Shown piece after piece: positions 44,263 through 52,924 of a stretch of DNA of 64,000 bases. Source of the DNA: Taklimakanibacter lacteus (GTDB lineage: Bacteria > Pseudomonadota > Alphaproteobacteria > Rhizobiales > Aestuariivirgaceae); NCBI GenBank assembly GCA_003576695.1, contig QOZQ01000007.1, positions 259,277 to 323,276 of the forward strand, given 5' to 3'. The notes beneath the pieces are model-generated. The model was not told the origin of the DNA. It did not search any database and was given only the letters and a program-made list of their open reading frames with translations. Every line of letters begins with the position of its first letter. Positions within the stretch are counted from its first letter, which is position 1. The position numbers and the translations under genes are program-made.

Positions 44263-44278
44263 CCACGGATATCCGTGG
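44263..44278. promoter_or_regulatory. Toxin-antitoxin operator 2
   Basis: CCACGGATATCCGTGG (44263-44278) is a perfect 16-bp palindrome with the same ACGGA-TCCGT arms as operator 1, centred about 31 nt from it, roughly three helical turns. That spacing suits cooperative repression by antitoxin or toxin-antitoxin complexes. Confidence 0.8.
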
Positions 44279-44301
44279 CGAGATGCAGGCATATCGGTGC
44301 G

Positions 44302-46233
44302 TCAAACGCAGCAGCTGTGGCGTTTCTCCGTCGGCGGCACGTCGAGCGTCGGGTTGCCATCGAAGAAGCCGTGCGGCTGCAGCATGAAGCCGCACGTCAC
44401 CGCCGACTGAACCGGAAAATCCTCGGGCCGCACGATGTGATGGTGGCCGAAAACATGCCAGAGCGTGACAGGCCGGTCGGCCACCGAACGATCCGCCTCG
44501 GTCCAGCGCGGCAGGCCTTCGCCGGCTTCGCTCTGATTGACATAGTCGCCGGCCGGCCAGCGCTCCTCTTTGCTGGTCGGCGTGACCCAGACATGATTGC
44601 GGGTGAAGCCGGCACGTAAATCAAGCTGTGAGCCTTTGCCGCCCAGCTCGGTGATGGCGCTGTGCGCGACAAGCTTGTAGGCGCGGAACCGGCCGAATGG
44701 GTTGGTCTTGCCGCGATTGACGATCTTCCAGAAGCGGTGCGATTGAGGCTCGGCGCGCCGGCGCGCCTGCTTCTCGGTCAGGAGCGGCGTCTCGACCGCA
44801 TGGAAGGCATTATTATGGGGATTGCCGGGCCCCGGCCCGTCCAGCACCGTATTGACCTCGACGACCGTGTTGTCGGGCCCGTCCACCGCCATATCGAGCC
44901 TGGCGCAGAAGAGATGCTGGTGGATCTGGCCATAGACATCGGGCTGAACCTCGGTGCTGTAGCCCGCATCCCTGGCCGGCTCCGATCCCGCCGTATTGAT
45001 GATGCCGGTGAGCTTCACCTCGAGCGCGATCGTGCCGTCGAGATGGAGATTCCAGTAGAAGGCATATTCGTAATTGCCGACGGTCGAGATGAAGGAGACG
45101 ACGAGGCGGCGCGAGCGCCTGGTGTCGGCCTCCTGGGTGCGGAAATCCGTGTGCTTCCACAGAAGTCCCGCATCCTCCTCATGCAGGCAGACGGCATTGG
45201 CGATGGTCATGGAGCCGCCCGCGGTGGTGTTGAGCACGGCGTCGAAATAATGAATGGCGCCCAGGCAGTCGCAGCCCAGAACCAGGCTGTTGGCCAGGGC
45301 GCCGATGCCATATTCGCCGCAGTCGAAAGCGTTCTTGCGCGGATGGACGCCATGCGGCGCGCCATAGGGCACGATCATCTCGGCGACCGCGGCGCGCGCG
45401 ATCAGCGAGCGCCAGCCGCCCTCTCTTTGCCTGATCCTGATATCATGCAGCACCAGCCCCTCGCGCGGCGTGAAGCCGACCCGGAAGCGCCAGCCGCCCC
45501 ATTCGACGAGATTGCCGGTGACGGTGAAGCTCGGCCCTTCCGGCTGGACGATGTCGATCGGCTTCAGATCGCGCCGCCACAGCTTCTGGAAGCGGGCGCC
45601 GTAATTGCCGTCGGTCATGCCGATGGTCCACGGCCCGAAATCCTCGACGCTCACCACCTCGCCGGCATTGATATCGATGATGGCGCTCAAGCCCTCGATC
45701 GGATGGGCGAACTGGTTGTCGAAGGGCTTGGCGCGCAGCCAGGCGAAGCTCTGGATCAGCCGCTTGTCGCGCTCGCCCGGAATGCCGAAGCTTCCCGTCG
45801 ACCAGGGATCGACGCAAACCATCGACATATCGGTGATGCCGCGTTTCCTCAAGCCCGCGAGAAAGCGCTCATCCTTCATGATGATGTCCTCGGCGAGCAG
45901 GAAATCGTCGGGGCCGATGCGCGGCTTGGCGCCTGGCCTCTCCTTCCAGGACAGGACCTTGCCGGCGCTCAGCGAGACGATCGCTTCGAACAGCCTGCCC
46001 GATGCCATGTCATAGGCGGCGACGAAGGCCCGTCTCTCGATCGCCGTGCCGGCCTCATGCGTGGCAAGCTCGTCGGGCTCCGGCTCATCGAGGATGATGG
46101 TCTCGAAGCGCATGCCGGGGCCCAAATCATGCGCGGCGCGGACGAGATCGGCAGCATGGGCGATCTCCGGCGCGCTCAAGCCATCGAGTGGATGCCGGGT
46201 GGTGTCGGCCGACCGCGTGGCGATGTCCTGCAT
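44302..46233 (-). CDS. Copper amine oxidase (TPQ-dependent)
   Basis: A 643-aa enzyme that oxidises primary amines to aldehydes with release of ammonia and hydrogen peroxide. The TPQ precursor is Tyr388 in STVGNYEY, the catalytic base is Asp331 in HYFDAVL, and copper ligands are His438 and His440 in QIHQHLF plus a later His in GHHHIVRPEDFPV. No signal peptide follows ATG 46233 (GGAGGGA upstream), so it is probably cytoplasmic, like the rhizobial and actinobacterial enzymes. The frame extends to 46338, but without supporting start signals. It is divergent from the GntR regulator. The protein ends in HSCCV. Confidence 0.93.
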   Translation of the reverse strand: MQDIATRSADTTRHPLDGLSAPEIAHAADLVRAAHDLGPGMRFETIILDEPEPDELATHEAGTAIERRAFVAAYDMASGRLFEAIVSLSAGKVLSWKERPGAKPRIGPDDFLLAEDIIMKDERFLAGLRKRGITDMSMVCVDPWSTGSFGIPGERDKRLIQSFAWLRAKPFDNQFAHPIEGLSAIIDINAGEVVSVEDFGPWTIGMTDGNYGARFQKLWRRDLKPIDIVQPEGPSFTVTGNLVEWGGWRFRVGFTPREGLVLHDIRIRQREGGWRSLIARAAVAEMIVPYGAPHGVHPRKNAFDCGEYGIGALANSLVLGCDCLGAIHYFDAVLNTTAGGSMTIANAVCLHEEDAGLLWKHTDFRTQEADTRRSRRLVVSFISTVGNYEYAFYWNLHLDGTIALEVKLTGIINTAGSEPARDAGYSTEVQPDVYGQIHQHLFCARLDMAVDGPDNTVVEVNTVLDGPGPGNPHNNAFHAVETPLLTEKQARRRAEPQSHRFWKIVNRGKTNPFGRFRAYKLVAHSAITELGGKGSQLDLRAGFTRNHVWVTPTSKEERWPAGDYVNQSEAGEGLPRWTEADRSVADRPVTLWHVFGHHHIVRPEDFPVQSAVTCGFMLQPHGFFDGNPTLDVPPTEKRHSCCV

Positions 46234-46404
46234 GCTGCTTCCCTCCGAAGTGACGCGCTCACGGCAAAGCGTGAGCATGGCAAGAATTCGCCGGAAAAAC
46301 CATGCCGACCGGTGATCAAGCCTTGACTCACTGCGCAATCCAAGCTTGATTAAAGTGGTCTGACAGCCTGACCGATTAAGAGTCAGGACCAGGGGAGCGC
46401 AGCC

Positions 46405-47133
46405 TTGAAATCCAAGCCGTCATCTTCCGCCCTTCTCAGCCCGGTCAAGAGCCAAACCCTTGATTCGGCTGTGATTGATGCGCTGGCGGCCTATGTGGAA
46501 GCGGCCCGGATCGGGCCTGGCGAGCGTCTGCCCTCGGAGCGGATGCTGTGCGACCGGCTGGAGGTCAGCCGGCCCACGGTGCGCGAGGCGCTCAAGCGCT
46601 GGGAAGCGCTCGGCATCGTCGAGATGCGCAAGGGCTCTGGCGTCTATCTGCGCAAGGCCGTGGGGCGCAACATCGTGCATGTGCCGCTGGTGCTGAGCCG
46701 CTCCTCCAAGGTGAAGGACCTGCTGCATGGTCTGCAGGTGCGCCGCGCGCTCGAAGGCGAGGCCGCCGCCATCTGCGCCGCATCTGCCTCGGCCGACCGC
46801 ATCGCCATGATCGAGAAGGCGCTCATCCGCATGGAAGCGGCCCATGCCAGGGGCAATTCCTCGGAAGAGGACTGGGAATATCACCAGTCGATCATCGAGG
46901 CGACCGGCAATCCGCTCTTCACCCAGATCATCCAGTCGATGCGCGATCTCGTGCACCAGTTCTGGGAGAACCCGCTGCAGCTGCCCAATTTCGCCGAAGC
47001 CTCCTTCCCCTTCCATCGCAGCATGTTCGACGCCATTTCGCGGCGCGATCCGCAAGCGGCGCGCGCCGAAGCGCTCAAGATCATCGACAGCGTCGGCAGC
47101 GAAATCCGCGAGGCCTATCCAGATGAAGCATGA
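46405..47133 (+). CDS. GntR-family (FadR-type) transcriptional regulator
   Basis: A 242-aa FCD-type GntR protein. The HTH (about residues 25-80) contains PGERLPSERMLCDRLEVSRPTVREAL, and the C-terminal FCD domain carries WEYHQSIIEATGNPLF. TTG 46405 has AGGGGAG upstream. It overlaps the start of the PLP-lyase gene by 11 nt, so it belongs to that operon (lyase and CUT1 importer) and probably controls it; the divergent amine oxidase may also be under its control. Only weak half-sites (GGTC at 46357, GACC at 46370) were found in the shared gap. Confidence 0.9.
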   Translation: MKSKPSSSALLSPVKSQTLDSAVIDALAAYVEAARIGPGERLPSERMLCDRLEVSRPTVREALKRWEALGIVEMRKGSGVYLRKAVGRNIVHVPLVLSRSSKVKDLLHGLQVRRALEGEAAAICAASASADRIAMIEKALIRMEAAHARGNSSEEDWEYHQSIIEATGNPLFTQIIQSMRDLVHQFWENPLQLPNFAEASFPFHRSMFDAISRRDPQAARAEALKIIDSVGSEIREAYPDEA

Positions 47134-48319
47134 ATCCCGCATCACGGATGCGGCCGACGCCGCCATAGAGGCCGCCTCGCTGATCCTCACCGAGGATGCG
47201 CCGCATGTGCATGACCCGGTCGTCGGGCCGATCTACCAGACCTCGCTCTTCACCTTCAAAGACTATGCCGAGATGCGCAATACCTTCGCCGGTGAAGCGA
47301 AAGGCTATATCTACAGCCGCGTCGGCAATCCGACCGTGCATGATTTCGAACGTCGCATCGCCGCCCTCGAAGGCGCTGAAGCGGCGCGCGGCTTCGCTTC
47401 CGGCATGGCGGCGATCAGCTCGACCGTTCTTTCCATCGTCGCGGCCGGCGACCGCATCGTCGCGGTGCGCAACTGCTATGGCGATGCCTATCGCTTCTTC
47501 GAGAAACTCTTGCCGCGCTTCGGCGTTACCATCGACTATGTCGAGGGCTCAGATGCCGAAGCGGTGGAGGCCGCCCTTCCGGGCGCCAGGCTGCTCTATC
47601 TCGAAAGCCCTTCCTCCATGGTTTTCGAGCTTCAGGATATTGCGCGACTGGCCCGTGCCGCCCGCGACCGGGGCATCACCACCGTCATCGACAATTCCTG
47701 GGCGACGCCGATTTTCCAGAAGCCGATCGCCCATGGGGTCGATCTGGTTCTGCATTCGGCGTCGAAATATATCGGCGGCCACAGCGACACGGTGGCGGGC
47801 GTGGTGGCGGGCTCCAAGGCGCTGATCGCCCACATCAATGACCTCACCCATCCCTTCCTCGGCGCCAAGCTGTCGCCGCTCGAGGCCTTCCTGCTGGTGC
47901 GTGGGCTCAGAACACTGCCCTTCCGTCTCAAGCGCCATATGGAAAGCGCGCTTCTCATCGCCGAGCGCTTACGCGCCCATGCCCATGTCACCAAGATCCA
48001 TCACCCGGTCTATTCCAATCATCCGGGCCGCGCGACGCTCATGGGCTTCACCGGGCTCTTCACCTTCGAGGTCGATGACGCGATCGACATTCCGCGCTTC
48101 GCCGATCTCCTCAAATTCTTCCGCCTCGGGGTGAGCTGGGGCGGGCATGAGAGCCTGGTGGTGCCGGTCGCTGCGTCGCTGGCTCAGACGCCCGGCGTCA
48201 ATTCCTTCGATCGCTTCAATGTCAGCCCGCGCGCCATCCGTCTGCATGTCGGGCTCGAAGATCCGGAAATGCTGTGGGCCGACCTGGAGAACGCCCTGGC
48301 CAAGAGTGTGAAGATGTAA
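47123..48319 (+). CDS. PLP-dependent Cys/Met-metabolism lyase (gamma- or beta-lyase type)
   Basis: A 398-aa trans-sulfuration-family PLP enzyme: internal-aldimine Lys215 in HSASKYIGGHSD, Asp190 in VIDNSWATP, Arg66 in YSRVGNPT (phosphate of the partner subunit), and SGMAAISS. Gamma-lyases such as methionine gamma-lyase and canavanine gamma-lyase, and beta-lyases such as MetC, share this fold. Position 121, where methionine gamma-lyase has its Cys, is Asp here in CYGDAYRF, so methionine gamma-lyase is less likely. The ATG overlaps the gntR stop. It is followed by an importer of the MalEFGK class, an unusual pair. Confidence 0.87.
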   Translation: MKHESRITDAADAAIEAASLILTEDAPHVHDPVVGPIYQTSLFTFKDYAEMRNTFAGEAKGYIYSRVGNPTVHDFERRIAALEGAEAARGFASGMAAISSTVLSIVAAGDRIVAVRNCYGDAYRFFEKLLPRFGVTIDYVEGSDAEAVEAALPGARLLYLESPSSMVFELQDIARLARAARDRGITTVIDNSWATPIFQKPIAHGVDLVLHSASKYIGGHSDTVAGVVAGSKALIAHINDLTHPFLGAKLSPLEAFLLVRGLRTLPFRLKRHMESALLIAERLRAHAHVTKIHHPVYSNHPGRATLMGFTGLFTFEVDDAIDIPRFADLLKFFRLGVSWGGHESLVVPVAASLAQTPGVNSFDRFNVSPRAIRLHVGLEDPEMLWADLENALAKSVKM

Positions 48320-48346
48320 GTCACGTCAACAAGGGAGGAGTAACCA

Positions 48347-49624
48347 ATGAAAAGACTGATGCAGACCATCATGTTCGGCGCCGGCATCGCGGCCTTGGCG
48401 AGTGTCGCCTCGGCCGAGACCAAGGTGCAGCTTGTCGAGGTGATCACCAGCCCGCAGCGCACCGAGTTCCTGCGCAAAGCGCTCGACGAGTTCGAGAAAG
48501 CCAATCCCGACATCAAGGTCGAGATCGTGTCGCTGCCCTGGGGCCAGGCCTTCGAGAAGTTCCTCAGCATGGTGCAGGCGGGCGAGACGCCCGATGTCGT
48601 CGAGATGCCGGAACGCTGGATGGGCCTCTATGGCAATAACGGCCAGCTCGAGGATCTCGGCCCCTATATGAAGGACTGGGCCGAGATCGGGACGCTGGGC
48701 GAGCGCGCCAAGCAGTTCGGCTCCACCGTCAAGAACACCCAATATATGCTGCCCTATGGCTACTATGCCCGTGCCATGTTCTGGAACAAGAAGCTGTTCG
48801 CGGAAGCCGGCTTGAGCGAGGCACCGAAGACGATCGATGAGTTCGTCGCGGCCACCCAGAAGATCGCCGGGCTCGGCAACGGCAAATATGGCTATTGCCT
48901 GCGCGGCGGGCCGGGCGCCTTCGGCGGCATCCAGATGTTCATGAACATCATGGACGGCAAGCCCGGCTTCTTCAACGAGGACGGCACCTCGACCTTCAAC
49001 GAGGAAGGCTCCGTCAAGGCGCTGCAGATGCTGCAGGACATGTACAAGAACGGCTGGGTGCCGAAGGACAGCGTGAGCTGGGGTTTCAACGAGATCGTCA
49101 CCGGCTTCTATACCGGTACCTGCGCGATGCTCGACCAGGATCCGGATGCGCTGATCGGCATCGCCGAGAAGATGAAGGCGGATGATTTCGCCGTGGCGCC
49201 GATGCCGGTCGGTCCCAACGGCAAATCCTATCCGACGCTCGGCTATGCCGGCTGGTCGATGTTCGCCGACAGCCCGGCCAAGAAAGAGTCCTGGAAGGTC
49301 ATCGAGTTCCTGTCCTCCAACAAGCAGAATCTCGAATGGGCCAAGGTGGTGGGCGTGCTGCCGATCCACAATGGCGCCGACCAGGATGCCCATTTCAAGA
49401 CCGAGCAGTTCAAGGGCTGGTTCGAGGAGCTGTCCAACCCGGACAAATATGTCTTCGTGACGCCGCCGACGCATCTGGAGAATCTGGGCGTGTTCTATGA
49501 TTCCATGGTGCCGACCGGCTTCCAGGAAATCCTGCTGTCGAAGCGTTCGCCGAAAGAGGTCGCCGATGAGTGGGCAACCTTCCTGACGGGCGAGCAGAAG
49601 AAGTGGATGGAGACGAACAAGTAA
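48347..49624 (+). CDS. CUT1-type ABC importer, solute-binding protein
   Basis: A 425-aa SBP_bac_1 protein with a signal peptide (MKRLMQTIMFGAGIAALASVASA) and GGGAGGAG upstream. LDEFEKANPDIKVEIVSLPWGQAFEKFLSMVQAGETPDVVEM is the usual first lobe. It is encoded 27 nt after the PLP lyase, so the ligand may be an amino-acid conjugate or sulfur compound rather than a plain sugar; CUT1 sequences alone do not settle that. It is followed by the palindromic element B before the permease gene. Confidence 0.9.
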   Translation: MKRLMQTIMFGAGIAALASVASAETKVQLVEVITSPQRTEFLRKALDEFEKANPDIKVEIVSLPWGQAFEKFLSMVQAGETPDVVEMPERWMGLYGNNGQLEDLGPYMKDWAEIGTLGERAKQFGSTVKNTQYMLPYGYYARAMFWNKKLFAEAGLSEAPKTIDEFVAATQKIAGLGNGKYGYCLRGGPGAFGGIQMFMNIMDGKPGFFNEDGTSTFNEEGSVKALQMLQDMYKNGWVPKDSVSWGFNEIVTGFYTGTCAMLDQDPDALIGIAEKMKADDFAVAPMPVGPNGKSYPTLGYAGWSMFADSPAKKESWKVIEFLSSNKQNLEWAKVVGVLPIHNGADQDAHFKTEQFKGWFEELSNPDKYVFVTPPTHLENLGVFYDSMVPTGFQEILLSKRSPKEVADEWATFLTGEQKKWMETNK

Positions 49625-49630
49625 AAAAAT

Positions 49631-49923
49631 GCCCTCTCCCCGCTTCAGCGGGGAGAGGGAGGGACCCATTGCGCAGCAATGGGAGGGTGAGGGGCATCGG
49701 CGTGATCTTCGTCGATACCGACGACTGAAGATTTCGGAGCGAAGGAAGAGCGAGAATGCATGGCGAAGATAACCGTCGACGCCCATGCCCCTCACCCTTC
49801 CCGCCGCTCTCGCCTTCGCGAAGCCGGAGTTTCGGTTCGGTGGAGCAAGGTGGCTTCGCTTCGGCGGAGCAAGGTCGCGTCGGGCCCCTTCCCTCTCCTG
49901 CGCTTCGCTTGCAGGGCGAGGGT
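49631..49923. repeat. Composite intergenic palindromic element, copy B (fills the 303-nt gap)
   Basis: The whole gap between the SBP stop (49624) and the permease start (49928) is this element. Left module: a perfect 12-bp stem at 49632-49659 (CCCTCTCCCCGC arm, TTCA loop), then CCCATTGC/GCAATGGG at 49665-49683, ending AGGGTGAGGGGC. Right module at 49785-49923 starts with GCCCCTCACCCT-type sequence and ends in GGGCGAGGG. The right module also has an internal direct repeat GGAGCAAGGT. The layout matches copy A at 29573-29789. Its last bases act as the Shine-Dalgarno of the permease. Confidence 0.75.
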
Positions 49924-49927
49924 AAGC

Positions 49928-50842
49928 ATGACCGCGATCGCTGAAGACATCGGATCACTGCAGCGGCAAGCCGACCGGCGCCGCTTCCTCGAGCCGTGGC
50001 TCTATCTGAGCCCGGCCCTGATCCTGATCTTCACCGTGCTCATCGTGCCGCTGGTCATCGGCATCTCCTATTCCTTCCGCAAATTCTCGGCCTTCCGGTC
50101 CGAATATGTCGGGCTCGGCCAATATCGCGCCATGCTCTCCGACACGGTGCTGCATGGGGCGCTGGTCAACACGCTGTGGTGGACGGTGGCGAGCCTTGCC
50201 CTGCAGTTCTTCTTCGGCCTCGGCCTCGCCCTGCTCCTCAACCGGCCCTTTATCGGCCAGAGGATCGTGCAAGGCCTCGTCTTCCTGCCCTGGGCGGTGC
50301 CGATCTTCCTCACCGGCCTCACCTGGTCGTGGCTGTTCAATCCGGTGATCGGGCCCTTGCCGCATGTCTTCCATGCCATCGGGCTCCAGGCCGAGCCCGT
50401 CACCATCCTGGCCGACCCCGCGACCGCCATGTGGGGCCCGATCATCGCCAATGTCTGGTTCGGCATCCCCTTCTTCGCCATCACCTTGCTCGCGGCGCGC
50501 AAATCCATCCCTTCAGAGCTCTATGAGGCGGCGGCCATCGACGGCGCTTCACCCTGGCAGCAATTCACCAAGGTGACACTGCCCTTCCTGGCGCCCACCA
50601 TCGCCATCACCGTGATGCTGCGCACAGTATGGATCGCGACCTTCGCCGATCTCATCTATGTCATGACGGCGGGCGGCCCGGCCGGCTCCACCAACACGAT
50701 CGCCACCTATATCTATGTCTCGGCCTTCAAGTCGCTGGACAAGGGCTATGCCTCCGCCATCGCGGTGCTGCTCCTCGTCCTCCTCATCGCCTATGCGCTG
50801 ATCGTCATCCAGATGCGGCGCGCGCTTCTGAGGGATGCCTGA
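49928..50842 (+). CDS. CUT1-type ABC importer, permease (MalF-like)
   Basis: A 304-aa permease with six membrane segments and the EAA motif YEAAAIDGASPWQQFTKVTLP near residue 200. ATG 49928 is preceded by GAGGG from the end of repeat element B; the frame is open from 49760, but that part is repeat sequence rather than protein. It overlaps the next gene by 8 nt. Confidence 0.92.
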   Translation: MTAIAEDIGSLQRQADRRRFLEPWLYLSPALILIFTVLIVPLVIGISYSFRKFSAFRSEYVGLGQYRAMLSDTVLHGALVNTLWWTVASLALQFFFGLGLALLLNRPFIGQRIVQGLVFLPWAVPIFLTGLTWSWLFNPVIGPLPHVFHAIGLQAEPVTILADPATAMWGPIIANVWFGIPFFAITLLAARKSIPSELYEAAAIDGASPWQQFTKVTLPFLAPTIAITVMLRTVWIATFADLIYVMTAGGPAGSTNTIATYIYVSAFKSLDKGYASAIAVLLLVLLIAYALIVIQMRRALLRDA

Positions 50843-51689
50843 CATGCCCGGCCAATCCCGCTTCCAGCGCATTGCCGGCACGATCGGCGTCTATGGGGCG
50901 ATCGCCTGCTATGTCGTCTTCGCGCTGCTCCCGATCTACTGGACGATCAAGATCTCGGTGACCCCGCAGGACCTGCTCTACAGCGAAGGCATCCGCCTGT
51001 GGCCGAGCCGCATGACGCTCGCCAATTATGCCAGCGTGCTCGAGGCCACCGATTTCCCGCGTTATTTCCTCAACAGCATCATCGTCTCGGTCGCGACCGC
51101 CGTCATCGTCACCGCGGTCGCGTCCTTCGCCGGCTATGCGTTGTCGCGCTTCCGCTTCCGGGGCAAGGCGCTGGTGAGCCTCGTGCTGCTTCTCACCCAG
51201 ACCTTCCCGCTGGTGATGGTCATCCCGCCGATCTACCGGATCATGGGCCAGCTCGGCCTCACCGACAATCTCTATGGCCTCATCATCATCTACACCGCCT
51301 TCAACATCGCCTTCGCCACCTTCCTGATGCAGTCCTTCCTCGATGGCGTGCCGAAGGATCTCGAGGAAGCGGCGATGATCGATGGTTGCACGCGCTTCGA
51401 GGCGCTGAGAAGGGTCATCCTGCCCCTGACGCTGCCCGGCATGGGCGCTACCGTCGCCTTCGTCTTCACCGCCGCCTGGAGCGAATTGCTGTTCGGCCTG
51501 ATGCTGATCAACAGCGAGAGCCAGAAGACTTTCTCGGTCGGGCTTCTCACCTTTGTCGGCAAGTTCGCGGTCGACTGGGGACAGATGATGGCCGCCTCGG
51601 TGCTGGCGCTCATCCCGGTCTGCCTCTTCTTCCTCTTCCTGCAACGCTATCTGGTCACCGGTCTCACCGCCGGCGCCGTCAAGGGATAG
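50835..51689 (+). CDS. CUT1-type ABC importer, permease (MalG-like)
   Basis: A 284-aa permease with six membrane segments, the EAA motif EEAAMIDGCTRFEALRRVILP near residue 185, and the RYLVTGLTAGAVKG tail. ATG 50835 lies within the previous gene; ATG 50844 is a possible alternative. It sits in an SBP-permease-permease-ATPase order, so this importer is complete. Confidence 0.93.
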   Translation: MPDMPGQSRFQRIAGTIGVYGAIACYVVFALLPIYWTIKISVTPQDLLYSEGIRLWPSRMTLANYASVLEATDFPRYFLNSIIVSVATAVIVTAVASFAGYALSRFRFRGKALVSLVLLLTQTFPLVMVIPPIYRIMGQLGLTDNLYGLIIIYTAFNIAFATFLMQSFLDGVPKDLEEAAMIDGCTRFEALRRVILPLTLPGMGATVAFVFTAAWSELLFGLMLINSESQKTFSVGLLTFVGKFAVDWGQMMAASVLALIPVCLFFLFLQRYLVTGLTAGAVKG

Positions 51690-51692
51690 ATC

Positions 51693-52748
51693 ATGGCCTC
51701 CGTATCGCTGCGCAGTGTCCACAAGAAATTCGGACCGATCACGGTTCTGCAGTCGATCGATCTCGACATCGAGGATGGCGAGTTCGTCGTGCTGGTCGGA
51801 CCGTCGGGCTGCGGCAAGTCGACCTTGCTGCGCTCCATCGCCGGGCTTGAGACCATCAATGGCGGCGAGATCCATATCGGCGAGCGGCAGGTCAATCATG
51901 TGGCGCCCAAGGACCGCGACATCGCCATGGTGTTCCAGTCCTATGCGCTCTATCCGCATATGGATGTGCGCAGGAACATGGGTTTCAGCCTCAACTTGCG
52001 GAAAAGCCCGACCCGGATGGTCGTCGAGCGCGTCAGCGCCGCCTCGACCAAGCTTGGCCTCAACAGCCTGCTCGACCGCCTGCCGAAGCAGCTGTCAGGC
52101 GGTCAGCGCCAGCGCGTCGCCATGGGGCGCGCCATCGTGCGCAACCCGCAGGTCTTCCTGTTCGACGAGCCCTTGTCCAATCTCGACGCCAAATTGCGCG
52201 CGACCATGCGCACCGAGATCAAGGCGCTGCACCAGTCGCTCAAGACCACCGCCATCTATGTCACCCATGACCAGGTCGAGGCCATGACCATGGCCAACCG
52301 CATCGTGGTGATGAGCGATGGTGTCATCCAGCAAGTGGGCGCACCGCTCGAGCTCTATGATCGTCCCGCCAATATCTTCGTCGCCGGCTTCATCGGCTCG
52401 CCGACGATGAATTTCTTCGACGCCGTGATCGACGGGAAGCAGGCCGGCCTCGCCGACGGCTCGCTGCTGGCGTTGCCCGCTTCCGCAGCAGTCACCGAGG
52501 GCCAGAAAGTGGTGATCGGCATCAGGCCGGAACATCTGCATTTCACCGATACGGGAATTCCCGGTACGGTCGTGGTCGTCGAGCCCTTGGGCATGAGCAC
52601 GCAAGTGACACTCGATGCGGCCAGGGAACGCGTCACCCTGCTCGCTCTCGAAAGGCCCGTTCTGGCGCCGGGTGACCGGAAGCATCTCACGGCCAGGCCA
52701 CAGGACATTCACGTCTTCGACCGCGCCAGCGGGCTCAGGGTGAACTAA
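51693..52748 (+). CDS. CUT1-type ABC importer, ATP-binding protein (UgpC/MalK-like)
   Basis: A 351-aa ATPase with Walker [11 protein letters not shown]-loop FQSYALYPH, signature LSGGQRQR, Walker [14 protein letters not shown] and switch His VTHDQVEA, followed by the C-terminal regulatory OB (TOBE) domain with RPEHLHF and ARPQDIHVFD. It is intact and so could also power the importer at 12645-16155, whose own ATPase is deleted; UgpC/MalK-type subunits are known to be shared between importers in some bacteria. The gene ends 8 nt before an inverted repeat element. Confidence 0.95.
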   Translation: MASVSLRSVHKKFGPITVLQSIDLDIEDGEFVVLVGPSGCGKSTLLRSIAGLETINGGEIHIGERQVNHVAPKDRDIAMVFQSYALYPHMDVRRNMGFSLNLRKSPTRMVVERVSAASTKLGLNSLLDRLPKQLSGGQRQRVAMGRAIVRNPQVFLFDEPLSNLDAKLRATMRTEIKALHQSLKTTAIYVTHDQVEAMTMANRIVVMSDGVIQQVGAPLELYDRPANIFVAGFIGSPTMNFFDAVIDGKQAGLADGSLLALPASAAVTEGQKVVIGIRPEHLHFTDTGIPGTVVVVEPLGMSTQVTLDAARERVTLLALERPVLAPGDRKHLTARPQDIHVFDRASGLRVN

Positions 52749-52756
52749 CACCTCCT

Positions 52757-52860
52757 ACCGTCATCCCGGCGAAAGCCGGGACCCCTTGAATAAGCGCCCG
52801 CGGGAGATGTTGCCATGCTGATAGAATTTAATGGGCCCCGGCTTTCGCCGGGGTGACGGT
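52757..52860. repeat. 104-bp element with about 30-bp terminal inverted repeats
   Basis: The two ends, ACCGTCATCCCGGCGAAAGC (52757-52776) onward and the reverse complement ending at 52860, match over about 30 nt with two or three differences. The centre is AT-richer. It sits between the ATPase stop (52748) and the sorC start (52925). The compact size and terminal repeats look like a MITE-like or REP-type element, and it may also act as a terminator. Confidence 0.7.
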
Positions 52861-52924
52861 ATATTCTCACAGGGTTCCCATTTGCACGCCAATATGCAAA
52901 TGCTGCGGGTGACAGGAGTAGGCA

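Noticed and set aside
49760-49927. N-terminal extension of the CUT1 permease by 56 residues
   Set aside because: The extension is translated repeat element B sequence; ATG 49928 has GAGGG upstream and gives a normal permease N-terminus.
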